DNA of 64,000 nucleotides, from positions 327,488-391,487 of the forward strand of contig NZ_PHRF01000162.1 of NCBI RefSeq assembly GCF_004151105.1. Reading direction: 5' to 3'. Both the position numbers and the translations under genes were made by a program. Positions 1-8,368 of the stretch are shown piece after piece; position 1 is the stretch's first letter, and every line of letters starts with the position of its first letter. The DNA is from Streptomyces sp. L-9-10 (lineage in GTDB: Bacteria > Actinomycetota > Actinomycetes > Streptomycetales > Streptomycetaceae). A model generated the notes under the pieces. That model was not told the origin of the DNA. It saw only the letters and a list, made by a program, of their open reading frames with translations, and made no database searches.

Positions 1-1197
1 CTGCTGCGACGGCTGACCGAGTCGGGCCATGACGTACGGGTCGTACCGACCGACTCGGCGCTGCACTTCGTGGGGGCGGCCACCTGGTCGGCCCTCTCCG
101 GCCACCCGGTCTCCACCGAGGTCTGGACAGATGTCCACGAGGTGCCGCATGTGCGGATCGGGCAGTCCGCCGATCTGGTCGTCGTCGCGCCGGCCACCGC
201 CGATCTCCTCGCCAAGGCGGCGCACGGACTCGCCGACGACCTGCTGACCAATACGCTCCTCACCGCCCGCTGTCCGGTCGTCTTCGCGCCGGCCATGCAC
301 ACGGAGATGTGGGAGCACCCCGCCACCCGGGAGAACGTCGCGACACTCCGCCGCCGTGGCGCCGTCGTCATCGAGCCCGCAGTCGGCCGCCTCACCGGCG
401 TCGACACGGGCAAGGGGCGGCTGCCGGAACCGGGAGAGATCTTCGAGGTCTGCCGGCGCGTACTGGCGCGCGGCGCGTCCGCGTCCGGCTCCGCCGATTC
501 CGTATCCGGCTCCGCCGGCTCCGTGCCCGCCTCCGTGCCCGACCTGGCGGGACAGCATGTCGTGATCAGCGCGGGCGGCACGCGCGAGCCACTCGATCCG
601 GTGCGCTACCTGGGGAACCGTTCCTCGGGGAAGCAGGGATACGCCCTGGCCCGTACGGCGGTGGCGCGCGGCGCGAGGGTCACCCTGATCGAGGCGAACA
701 CCGGTTTCACGGACCCCGCGGGTGTGGACGTGGTCCACGTCGGGACCGCCGTACAGCTGCGTGAGGCCGTGCTGAAGGCCGCGGCGGAGGCCGACGCCGT
801 GGTCATGGCGGCGGCCGTGGCCGACTTCCGGCCCGCCTTCTACGCCGCGGGAAAGATCAAGAAGAAGGACGGCGAGGAGCCCGCGCCGGTGGAACTGGTC
901 CGCAACCCGGACATCCTCGCCGAGATCTCCGCCGAGCGGGCCCGCCCCGGACAGGTGATCGTGGGCTTCGCGGCGGAGACGGACGACGTCCTGGCCAACG
1001 GCAGGAAGAAGTTGCGGCGCAAGGGGTGCGACCTGCTCGTGGTCAATGAGGTCGGGGAGCGGAAGACCTTCGGGGCCGAGGAGAACGAGGCGGTCGTGCT
1101 CGCGGCGGACGGCGGCGAGACGGCGGTGCCGTACGGCCCCAAGGAGGCGCTGGCGGATGTTGTCTGGGACCTGGTGGCGCCGCGGCTGAAGGCCTGA
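1..1197 (+). CDS. coaBC: Bifunctional phosphopantothenoylcysteine decarboxylase / phosphopantothenate-cysteine ligase, 5' end missing
   Basis: This cytosolic fusion enzyme makes 4'-phosphopantetheine for coenzyme A: CoaB joins cysteine to 4'-phosphopantothenate and CoaC decarboxylates the product with FMN. The reading frame is open from base 1, so the start lies upstream and 398 residues are visible. The CoaC part shows the flavoprotein motif PAMHTEMW. The CoaB part begins near visible residue 182 with VISAGGTREPLDPVRYLGNR and SSGKQG, the nucleotide-binding signature, and later has the lysine-rich KIKKKD segment. A Ser/Ala/Gly-rich linker (about bases 475-540) joins the two halves. metK follows on the same strand after 375 bases. 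The family assignment is secure; only the N-terminus is missing. Confidence 0.95.
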   Translation: MLRRLTESGHDVRVVPTDSALHFVGAATWSALSGHPVSTEVWTDVHEVPHVRIGQSADLVVVAPATADLLAKAAHGLADDLLTNTLLTARCPVVFAPAMHTEMWEHPATRENVATLRRRGAVVIEPAVGRLTGVDTGKGRLPEPGEIFEVCRRVLARGASASGSADSVSGSAGSVPASVPDLAGQHVVISAGGTREPLDPVRYLGNRSSGKQGYALARTAVARGARVTLIEANTGFTDPAGVDVVHVGTAVQLREAVLKAAAEADAVVMAAAVADFRPAFYAAGKIKKKDGEEPAPVELVRNPDILAEISAERARPGQVIVGFAAETDDVLANGRKKLRRKGCDLLVVNEVGERKTFGAEENEAVVLAADGGETAVPYGPKEALADVVWDLVAPRLKA

Positions 1198-1572
1198 GGG
1201 GCTGGGGCGGGGACCTCGGGGAGAGGCACGCGGTGGAAGCCCGGTGGAGGCCCGGCCGCGCCTTGAGCGCGTCGGCTGAACGTGAAACGTGCTGCGCGTG
1301 AATTCTTTGTTGCCCCTTTCCCGCCCCGTTCCTGGGGGAATCGCCGCGGTGCTGGGCCAAAATCCGGAGAATCCCGGCATAGCACCCCCTGGCCAGGGTC
1401 GATCGGCGTATCGCATAATGCAGAGCCGCGGGCGCGGGACTCCCACAGATCGAGACACTTGCCCCCGTGGCCCGATTCGACCGATAAAGTGGTCGTGGAC
1501 CGTCGCGGGGCTGCAGCCCTCCGCCGGTCCGCCAATGATCAGCCAGCAGCCGCTGCAACCACAGGGAGCGAT
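1198..1572 (+). other. metK leader/promoter region, no gene
   Basis: This 375-base gap between coaBC and metK holds no convincing gene. It is less GC-rich than its surroundings and has plausible -10 elements, CATAAT at 1414-1419 and GATAAA at 1483-1488, the latter about 18 bases after TTGCCC at 1459. The metK ribosome-binding site (AGGGAG) is at its 3' end. I did not recognise a SAM riboswitch. Confidence 0.4.
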
Positions 1573-2781
1573 GTGTCCCGCCGTCTGTTCACCTCGGAGT
1601 CCGTGACCGAAGGTCACCCCGACAAGATCGCTGACCAGATCAGCGACACCATTCTTGACGCACTCCTGCAGGAGGACCCGTCCTCCCGGGTCGCCGTGGA
1701 AACCTTGATCACCACCGGTCTGGTGCACGTGGCCGGCGAGGTGACCACCAAGGCCTACGCGCCGATCGCCCAGCTGGTGCGGAACAAGATCCTGGAGATC
1801 GGTTACGACTCCTCGAAGAAGGGCTTCGACGGCGCCTCCTGCGGCGTCTCGGTGTCCATCGGCGCGCAGTCGCCGGACATCGCGCAGGGTGTCGACACGG
1901 CGTACGAGAAGCGCGTCGAGGGCGACGAGGACGAGCTGGACAAGCAGGGCGCCGGCGACCAGGGCCTGATGTTCGGCTACGCCTGCGACGAGACGCCCGA
2001 GCTGATGCCGCTCCCGATCCACCTCGCACACCGGCTCTCGCGCCGCCTTTCCGAGGTCCGCAAGAACGGGACCATCCCGTACCTGCGCCCGGACGGCAAG
2101 ACGCAGGTCACCATCGAGTACGACGGCGACAAGGCCGTCCGTCTCGACACGGTCGTGGTCTCCTCGCAGCACGCCTCGGACATCGACCTGGACTCGCTGC
2201 TCGCCCCCGACGTGCGTGAGTTCGTCGTCGAGCACGTCCTCAAGGAGCTCGTCGACGACGGCATCAAGCTGGACACCGAGGGCTACCGCCTGCTGGTCAA
2301 CCCGACGGGCCGGTTCGAGATCGGCGGTCCGATGGGCGACGCGGGCCTGACCGGCCGCAAGATCATCATCGACACGTACGGCGGCATGGCCCGCCACGGC
2401 GGCGGCGCCTTCTCCGGCAAGGACCCGTCCAAGGTCGACCGCTCGGCGGCGTACGCGATGCGCTGGGTCGCGAAGAACGTCGTCGCGGCCGGTCTGGCCT
2501 CCCGTTGCGAGGTCCAGGTCGCCTACGCGATCGGCAAGGCGGAGCCGGTCGGTCTCTTCGTGGAGACCTTCGGTACGGCCACGGTCGACACGGACAGGAT
2601 CGAGCAGGCCATCGCGCAGGTCTTCGACCTCCGCCCGGCGGCGATCATCCGCGACCTCGACCTGCTCCGCCCGATCTACGCGCAGACGGCGGCGTACGGC
2701 CACTTCGGCCGCGAGCTGCCCGAGTTCACCTGGGAGCGCACGGACCGCGTGGACGCCCTGCGCAAGGCCGCGGGAGTCTGA
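1573..2781 (+). CDS. metK: S-adenosylmethionine synthetase
   Basis: MetK condenses methionine and ATP into S-adenosylmethionine, the methyl donor of the cell, in the cytosol. I chose the GTG start at 1573 because AGGGAG sits just upstream and the protein then begins SRRLFTSESVTEGHPDK, as in the family. The frame is open further upstream, but that part does not resemble MetK. The 402 residues match the usual length. Signatures visible are GHPDK (ATP-binding His), GAGDQGLMFGYA, and the glycine-rich GGGAFSGKDPSKVDRS P-loop. A strong hairpin follows the stop codon. The gene normally found next, priA, is pushed 5.6 kb away by the accessory block. Confidence 0.97.
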   Translation: MSRRLFTSESVTEGHPDKIADQISDTILDALLQEDPSSRVAVETLITTGLVHVAGEVTTKAYAPIAQLVRNKILEIGYDSSKKGFDGASCGVSVSIGAQSPDIAQGVDTAYEKRVEGDEDELDKQGAGDQGLMFGYACDETPELMPLPIHLAHRLSRRLSEVRKNGTIPYLRPDGKTQVTIEYDGDKAVRLDTVVVSSQHASDIDLDSLLAPDVREFVVEHVLKELVDDGIKLDTEGYRLLVNPTGRFEIGGPMGDAGLTGRKIIIDTYGGMARHGGGAFSGKDPSKVDRSAAYAMRWVAKNVVAAGLASRCEVQVAYAIGKAEPVGLFVETFGTATVDTDRIEQAIAQVFDLRPAAIIRDLDLLRPIYAQTAAYGHFGRELPEFTWERTDRVDALRKAAGV

Positions 2782-2812
2782 CCCTTCTGGGTTCGTCCCC
2801 TTGAGATGTGCC

Positions 2813-2851
2813 GTTGAGGCCCCGGACCGCACGACGGTCCGGGGCCTCAAC
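2813..2851. terminator. Bidirectional terminator hairpin, metK / accessory block
   Basis: A perfect 17-base-pair stem (GTTGAGGCCCCGGACCG at 2813-2829 and its complement at 2835-2851) has a 5-base loop. It lies between the 3' ends of two convergent genes, so it can stop transcripts from both directions. There is no long U tract, which is usual in Streptomyces. Confidence 0.85.
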
Positions 2852-2872
2852 CATGGGTTCCCGCTTCGCCCG

Positions 2873-3967
2873 CTACTCGTCCTGCTCCGGATCCTCCTCC
2901 GCGTTCTCCGGGGCGCGGTCGTCGAACCGTGCCCTGATCCACTGCGCTGCCTCGGTCTTTCCATGGAGCCCGGCGAGCTCGGCAAGCCGTTCGGCGAAAA
3001 GGGTGACATCCATGTCTTCGGAGTCGAAGCCAAGCCATTCCAGCAGGGTGTCCACAGATGGCTCCGCATCGGAGTCGTCGAGTGGTCCAGCGCCGTCGGG
3101 GGCCTCCGCATATCCCTGGTCGTACGTTGCGGCCGGATCGTCATTCGCCGGAGGGGACGTGGCCTCGGAGAACCAGGGGGCCGCGAGGTGCTGGAATGTC
3201 GGATCGATGGTGTCGTTGTGCGCGGCGGCGGAGAGACTGGCCAGCAGTCCGATGCGGTCCACCGCTCCCTCGACCTGATCGTCGTTCTTGGACAGCCACC
3301 AGACGACGGCGCTACCGGTGTCCTTCAGTACATCGTCGCCCAGATAGGCGCGTTTGTTGCGCTCGTAGTTCCGTTCGTGCTCCCACAGATCCTCGTCTTT
3401 GCGAACGTTGGAGAGCCTGGCGAGCCGTTCGCGATCAAGGTCGGGAAGGACGAGAGAGACGTCCTGAGCCATGGCCAGCACGCGTTCCGTAGGGTCGAGG
3501 CGCATGGAGCCCAAAGCCGCGTCGAGCCGATGCTGCAGGAGCGTGCTATGGGTGGGGAGCTGATCCGCTGTCACCTCGCGTGCGCGCTGGAGTACGGCAT
3601 CGACGGCCAGTCCGCCGGGATTGATGAGTGGGGCGCCGTACTCCGCCTCCACCAGCATCCAGCGGACTGTCGCGGAGAACGAGAAGTCGTAGTCGGTCAC
3701 GACGCTCGGCAGCGCGACGTCAGTGACACGCTGCTCCTGCCGCTGGATCGGAGGCGACGGGACGTCAGGGGTCAGTGTGAGCTCACGCGGAAACTCGTCG
3801 TGCTCGCGCGTGAGTATCTTGTTGGTCCCTGCGGCGATGATCGCGAGCAGGGCCGTGGCAGCCGGCCATGCCCATAGGGGCCAGGCCGACCAGAGGCCGA
3901 AGATGACGAGGATCAGCCCCAGGATCACGGTGACGAAGACCGTCATGGTCTTCTGGCCCGAACTCAT
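2873..3967 (-). CDS. Two-helix membrane protein of the TIR/P-loop block, function unknown
   Basis: I do not recognise this 364-residue protein. Residues 8-26 and 30-46 are two hydrophobic helices separated by a tryptophan-rich turn (WSAWPLWAWP), followed by a long soluble domain of about 310 residues. This predicts a membrane hairpin with a large cytosolic part. The soluble part is charged, largely helical and ends in an acidic tail (EEDPEQDE). The ATG at 3967 is preceded by a GGGGG ribosome-binding site, and the gene follows the P-loop gene by 19 bases, so they are probably co-transcribed. By analogy with other multi-gene TIR systems it could anchor the complex or act as a membrane effector, but that is inference only. 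The gene ends 21 bases from the shared terminator. Confidence 0.75.
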   Translation of the reverse strand: MSSGQKTMTVFVTVILGLILVIFGLWSAWPLWAWPAATALLAIIAAGTNKILTREHDEFPRELTLTPDVPSPPIQRQEQRVTDVALPSVVTDYDFSFSATVRWMLVEAEYGAPLINPGGLAVDAVLQRAREVTADQLPTHSTLLQHRLDAALGSMRLDPTERVLAMAQDVSLVLPDLDRERLARLSNVRKDEDLWEHERNYERNKRAYLGDDVLKDTGSAVVWWLSKNDDQVEGAVDRIGLLASLSAAAHNDTIDPTFQHLAAPWFSEATSPPANDDPAATYDQGYAEAPDGAGPLDDSDAEPSVDTLLEWLGFDSEDMDVTLFAERLAELAGLHGKTEAAQWIRARFDDRAPENAEEDPEQDE

Positions 3968-3986
3968 GTGTACCCCCGATTTCCGT

Positions 3987-5942
3987 TCAGGCGCCGACGC
4001 CGAGGGGTTCGTGCCCCTGAGCGCTGTTCATCTTGCGGAAGAGACACGCGAGGACCTCTGCCCGAAGGGCGGCGTCGCCGGACCGAGCGCGTGACCAGTC
4101 GTGCGCCACGCGATAGACGCTTCCCAGCGCGGAACTGTCGCCCGCGCACGCGGTGACCAGCACATCGAGTGCCGGGTCGCGATAGCGGTCGTCCTCGCAC
4201 ACGGTCAGCCAGCGGTCGGCGTCCGGCCTCCAGCGTTCCACCGGCCATCGCCGCAGGACCCCCGCCCAGCCCGAGGCGAGCACCCTTCGCACGTCTGAGG
4301 ACCTGATCAGCCGGGCGGCGTCGGCCAGTGCCAGGAAGAGAGCGGTGTCGGCCTGTCCGTAGCTGCCCCCCATACCGGTGTCGATCCGACTGAGCAACAG
4401 GCGGTACAACCGGCTGTCGGCGTGAGCCAGCTTGAGCAACGACTGCTGTGCGGAGGCGCCCGCCGGACCGCTCGCCCGCCTTGTTAGGTGATGCAGACGG
4501 ACCAGCGCCTGGTCGGGGTGGGTCTGGGCCATCACCTGGAAACACACCAGGATCAGAACCTGTTTGAGTCGAGGACTCAGCTCGGCATTCTTCGACCATT
4601 CGTAGATCTGCTGGCGAAAGGACCTGCCGTGCCGGCTGTCGGCCAGGCCATGGGCCAGAATCTGTGCCGCGTCGGGGAGCAGCGGCGCCGGGGCACTGGG
4701 CTTGGTCCACCTGATGGCCAGATTAGACAGATCCTCGGGCCGACCTGTACGCAGCCCCTGTTCGGCGAACCACGCGATCACACGTTCCCGTTCGCCCTTG
4801 TTGAGCCACGGCCGCTCGATGCATTCGCCGACCCAGTCACAGAGTTGGATGCGCAGGTCCGGAAGATACGTCCAGAAGTGGTCCCGTACCGCACGGTCAT
4901 AGCCGACTTTGCTGAATCGGACGCGCCCCGAGGGTTGGGTCTCCGCGCCGATCGCGGTGAACTCCGCGTTGAGATCGCTGTGGTCCAGCCGAGGACGCTC
5001 GTCGGGCGGATGATCCAGGATTTTGAGCAGAGCCGTGCCGGCACTGAAGACCGTGGCGGGCGTGGTGTCGTGAAACATGGCCAGTGCGAGCAGCAGGGCC
5101 CGGCGCCGGCCCGTGAAGCGTGCGGACAGATCTCCCGCGACCCTGGCGGTCTGATCCGTCAGTACGGCGAGTGCGTCACGCAGCCAGTGTGGGAACCCTC
5201 GTTCCGGTTCCGCGGTGTCTCGCGCTCGTCGGATCCGGTCGGCCAGATCGGCGACATCTCGCATCGGGGCTTTGGTCAGGTACGTCGTGAGCTCGGGCGC
5301 CTCCAACTCCGTCGCGGTCGGGCTGATGCCGTCCCGGCGCAGATGGACGGTGAGAACCCTCAGCGCCGACGGGCGCTCGATGTCTGTCGTCAGTGGCCGT
5401 AGGTCACTGCGCAGCAGATAGCCGAGATGATGCGGCAGAACCACTGCCAGGTGGGCTCCGCGTTCCATCAGCCGGTTGCGGAAGTCGGAGAGCTGAGTCT
5501 GAACCTCCAGGTAGCGGGTCTCGTCCGCCCCCGACAGATCGAGCAGGAGCCGGTCCCCGCTGTGGATGTCGCTGCTGTCGAACAGGGATGTGGAGGAGTC
5601 GTCGTCCTGGGTGTCGGGCAGTTCGTGAAGAGTCCCTTTACCTTCCGGTAACTCGTGCAGCAGCATCAGGGCGGCGGCTCGCAGACCGCTGCCTGGGTGG
5701 CCGGAGAGCAGAGCCGTGTGATGTGCGGCCAGTACATAGCTCGCCTGCCGGAAACGACCAGGCGGGACGAAGCGCTGGTAGAGCCGTTCACGGTCATCCT
5801 TAGCGACGGTGCGCGGTCGGCGGGTCTGTTCCCGCAACCGCGACGCGGCGGCTTCCAGGTGATAGAAGTTCACCTGCATCCCGTCACCGCTGTGTACGGC
5901 ACTCCGGGCCTCGTTGATGTAGGCGCCGTTACCCCAGGTCAT
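3987..5942 (-). CDS. P-loop/STAND-like protein with an N-terminal Gly/Asn/His signalling motif
   Basis: This 651-residue protein resembles Streptomyces P-loop proteins with a short N-terminal motif. Residues 4-27 are a Gly/Asn/His-rich segment (GNGAYINE ... VHSGDGMQVNFY) that matches the tail of the neighbouring TIR protein. A Walker A-like loop follows at residues 81-88 (GHPGSGLR), with the usual lysine replaced by leucine at 87. A Walker B-like strand is at 131-135 (RLLLD). The remaining 450 residues are helical, with no repeat family I can name. The start overlaps the TIR stop by 4 bases (ATGA), so translation is coupled. It is likely the sensor or scaffold partner of the TIR protein. Whether it binds or hydrolyses nucleotide is doubtful given the missing lysine. 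Confidence 0.75.
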   Translation of the reverse strand: MTWGNGAYINEARSAVHSGDGMQVNFYHLEAAASRLREQTRRPRTVAKDDRERLYQRFVPPGRFRQASYVLAAHHTALLSGHPGSGLRAAALMLLHELPEGKGTLHELPDTQDDDSSTSLFDSSDIHSGDRLLLDLSGADETRYLEVQTQLSDFRNRLMERGAHLAVVLPHHLGYLLRSDLRPLTTDIERPSALRVLTVHLRRDGISPTATELEAPELTTYLTKAPMRDVADLADRIRRARDTAEPERGFPHWLRDALAVLTDQTARVAGDLSARFTGRRRALLLALAMFHDTTPATVFSAGTALLKILDHPPDERPRLDHSDLNAEFTAIGAETQPSGRVRFSKVGYDRAVRDHFWTYLPDLRIQLCDWVGECIERPWLNKGERERVIAWFAEQGLRTGRPEDLSNLAIRWTKPSAPAPLLPDAAQILAHGLADSRHGRSFRQQIYEWSKNAELSPRLKQVLILVCFQVMAQTHPDQALVRLHHLTRRASGPAGASAQQSLLKLAHADSRLYRLLLSRIDTGMGGSYGQADTALFLALADAARLIRSSDVRRVLASGWAGVLRRWPVERWRPDADRWLTVCEDDRYRDPALDVLVTACAGDSSALGSVYRVAHDWSRARSGDAALRAEVLACLFRKMNSAQGHEPLGVGA

Positions 5943-6706
5943 CGTTCGTCGTCCTTTCGGGGCACACGTGGACCGAACTCCTGACGGATGCCGCCGTGAT
6001 TGTTCCCGGCGACGTAGTTGGTGCTGTCGCCCGTGATCTTCGGGCTGTGGTTCTGATGGATCTGATCGCCGCTCCCGGTGTGCAGAGGCCCGTGTGACTC
6101 GTTCACGAAAGTGCCCAAGGAGCCATTGACCTGTCCGATCCCGCCCCTCTGGCCACTGTTGTGGACGCCGCTTTCCCTGTCGGGATCAGATGTGGCTGCC
6201 GGAGCGGGGTGACGGTCCAGAGCGGCCAGCTCCGGGACCTGGCGGATGAGCCGGTCACACAGCCGGGCCATGTCGGTGTCGATCGCACGCAACGTGAGTC
6301 GTTCGTATTGGCACTCGGCGAGTTCGGCCAACGACTTGGGCAGCCGACGGGCGTCCAGTTGGACGGCACTGCGCCCGATCATGAGCGGGACCACCAAGAT
6401 GCCGGAGGTGAGAGCTTCCTCAAGCTCGCGTCGAACCCAGTCCTGCCGATTGACCAGGGCCCTTCTCCCGGGGTTCTTGCGGTCGGGCGCGTCGAGCCAG
6501 TGTTCGTCGATCAGAGCGAGGAGCACGTGGCTACGTCGAACGTTGCTGATGAGGGCATCGGCGTAGTTGGTGCCCGGAGGGATGGATTTCGCAGCCAGGA
6601 AGACGCTGCCGTCACCGAATCTGGCGGACAGCCGCTCGTGGCACATGTACGCGGCTTCCTTGCCGCCCTGGGTCCGGTAGTTGATGAAGACTTCATGCAT
6701 GGGCAT
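5939..6706 (-). CDS. TIR-domain protein with C-terminal Gly/Asn/His-rich motif
   Basis: Residues 3 to about 150 form a TIR domain: EVFINYR at the first strand, SIPPGTNYADAL, VLLALIDEHWL, and DWVRRE at 89-94. The last places Glu94 where TIR NADases such as SARM1 carry their catalytic glutamate in a near-identical sequence. Residues 180-245 are low-complexity, rich in Gly, Asn, His and Gln (HTGSGDQIH, VAGNNHGGI) and resemble amyloid-type signalling motifs. The ATG at 6706 follows GAAAGGAC, a good ribosome-binding site, and begins 6 bases after the regulator's stop. The likely role is an NAD-consuming effector in the cytosol activated by assembly; the enzyme activity is inferred from the family. 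The TIR assignment is secure. Confidence 0.88.
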   Translation of the reverse strand: MPMHEVFINYRTQGGKEAAYMCHERLSARFGDGSVFLAAKSIPPGTNYADALISNVRRSHVLLALIDEHWLDAPDRKNPGRRALVNRQDWVRRELEEALTSGILVVPLMIGRSAVQLDARRLPKSLAELAECQYERLTLRAIDTDMARLCDRLIRQVPELAALDRHPAPAATSDPDRESGVHNSGQRGGIGQVNGSLGTFVNESHGPLHTGSGDQIHQNHSPKITGDSTNYVAGNNHGGIRQEFGPRVPRKDDER

Positions 6707-6712
6707 GTCCTT

Positions 6713-8023
6713 TCAGGACTTCGCGGTGTGCGTCAGGACGGAGGAGAGATCCGGGCTCAGCTCTCTTACCGAGGCGTTGCGCGGATGCCGCCCCAATGCG
6801 TGTGCCAGTCGGCGCAGATCCGCGAAGATCGTCGCGGAGTGTGTGAGCCGCACGGAGGGGAGTACGTCACGTGTGAGGTGGCACGCGTGGTCGACGTTCC
6901 CGGCGGCGGCATGGGCGAGAGCGCGTCTGACTCCGTACCGGGCACGGGTCCGCATCGCGTGTTCCGGGATCCGTGCGTGCTCCTGATCGAGCAGTTCGGC
7001 GGCCCGGCGTGGCCGGCCCAGGTCATACAGGCACCAGCCGGTGAACATGGACACTACGTCGGGTACGTGAGACGCGCCGAGGACGGGCGAATCCGGGTTC
7101 GCGGCGTCTTCGCAGAGTAAGTCGCGCGCCAGGTCGAGACTGCGCATGCAGGCGTCGTACTGACCGTCGGACGCGACGCTCTGGGCCAGATGCTGCGCCG
7201 CGAGCCCTCGTACACGGGGCGAGGCGTCACTGTCGAGGGCCCGCTGGGACAGTTCGATCGCCTGTCGCACATCGCCTCGGTAGAGGCAGACGAGAGCACG
7301 TCGGACCAGGGCGTAGGCGGCGAGTCCGGAGTCCTCGCCGGCTCGGGCGAGGAGCACCGCCCGGTCGGTCCACCACAGCGCGGATCTGTCGTCCCCCGAT
7401 TCCTGGGCCATCCATCCCGTGTACTCGGCATATCGGGACGCCAGCACCAGAAGGGAGTTACGGGTTCGCGGTCCGGTACGCATCGAGAGCTGTTCCAGGG
7501 AGTGTGTCTGCGCGATGAGCGGTGGCAGGACACCAGCGGGCCCGGATGCCTGTCCGATCCGGCGGAACTGATCGAAAAGCATGCGTGATGCGTCCACCAC
7601 TGTCTCGGCCCCCGCGGTCACCGGGTCGTGTGCGCCGAGACCGTCCGCTTGCATCGCCAGTATCGAGGTGGCGCCGGCGGCAATCACGCTCCGGCGCCGT
7701 ACCGGCTGGAACGAGCTGGATCCGTCCTTGCCTAAGTGCATCAACCACACCTCACCGTCGTGACCGGAATGAGGCAGGGAAGCGTTTGCCTCCTGCCGGG
7801 GTACAAGGGCGGAGAGAGTTCCTCCTGCCTCCAACTGGGCGTCGCAGAGCCTGGCCAGCTCCGGTGTGGGCCGCTTGAGGCCCCTCTCCACCTTGCTGAG
7901 CTGTCCCTTGCTGTAGTGAACGAGCTTTCCCAGCTGCTCGAGCGACAGCGGCACTCGCAGGCGCCGGCGTCGAAGTTCTCGCCCGAAGTCGTTCGTCTGA
8001 TCAAGCACTTCAGCCTCCGTCAC
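6713..8023 (-). CDS. XRE-family regulator with TPR-like C-terminal domain
   Basis: The protein has an N-terminal helix-turn-helix (about residues 12-65, including LSLEQLGKLVHYSKGQLSKV) and a long helical region with TPR-like units, a common Streptomyces regulator architecture. I chose the GTG at 8023 (436 residues). The frame stays open to 8647, but that extension is antisense to priA, proline/arginine-rich and not protein-like. The gene heads the minus-strand block and its stop lies 6 bases before the TIR start, so all four genes probably form one transcript. It probably autoregulates the block or responds to a signal through its TPR region; the ligand is unknown. Base composition is less GC-extreme than in the flanking housekeeping genes. 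Confidence 0.8.
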   Translation of the reverse strand: MTEAEVLDQTNDFGRELRRRRLRVPLSLEQLGKLVHYSKGQLSKVERGLKRPTPELARLCDAQLEAGGTLSALVPRQEANASLPHSGHDGEVWLMHLGKDGSSSFQPVRRRSVIAAGATSILAMQADGLGAHDPVTAGAETVVDASRMLFDQFRRIGQASGPAGVLPPLIAQTHSLEQLSMRTGPRTRNSLLVLASRYAEYTGWMAQESGDDRSALWWTDRAVLLARAGEDSGLAAYALVRRALVCLYRGDVRQAIELSQRALDSDASPRVRGLAAQHLAQSVASDGQYDACMRSLDLARDLLCEDAANPDSPVLGASHVPDVVSMFTGWCLYDLGRPRRAAELLDQEHARIPEHAMRTRARYGVRRALAHAAAGNVDHACHLTRDVLPSVRLTHSATIFADLRRLAHALGRHPRNASVRELSPDLSSVLTHTAKS

Positions 8024-8368
8024 TCCGCGGCCGGGCCGCCGCGGGGTGACGTGAATCAGCGTGCGGCAGCCGAAGAAGCGGAACAAGGTGAATAGGGACG
8101 TTTCCCGTTTCCTCTCCACATCCCATCGAGGTGTCTCCCCGCAAGGGGTGGTTTGGCCGGTAGAGCCGCTATGGTCTCGATCCGGTCGCCTCGCCTGCCT
8201 CGGCCGGGATACGTGGCGGACCGGCACGGTGCGGCTGCCTCCGGCCGCGGGCCGATGCCGGGACCTGAGCCCCTCTCCACGCCGCGCCCCGTGGGCGAGG
8301 GCGTACCGGAGGCCGTCCCGCTCCCTGCGAGGCGGGGGGTGTCGGTGCTGTCTGGTAGGTATGAAGCT
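8024..8368. other. Divergent promoter region between the accessory block and priA
   Basis: This 345-base gap separates the diverging regulator and priA genes and must hold promoters for both. I see no gene in it, no clear -35/-10 pair and no long inverted repeat. Confidence 0.4.

Noticed and set aside
1198..1572. SAM riboswitch upstream of metK
   Set aside because: I looked for SAM-I/SAM-II core motifs and saw none I could support.
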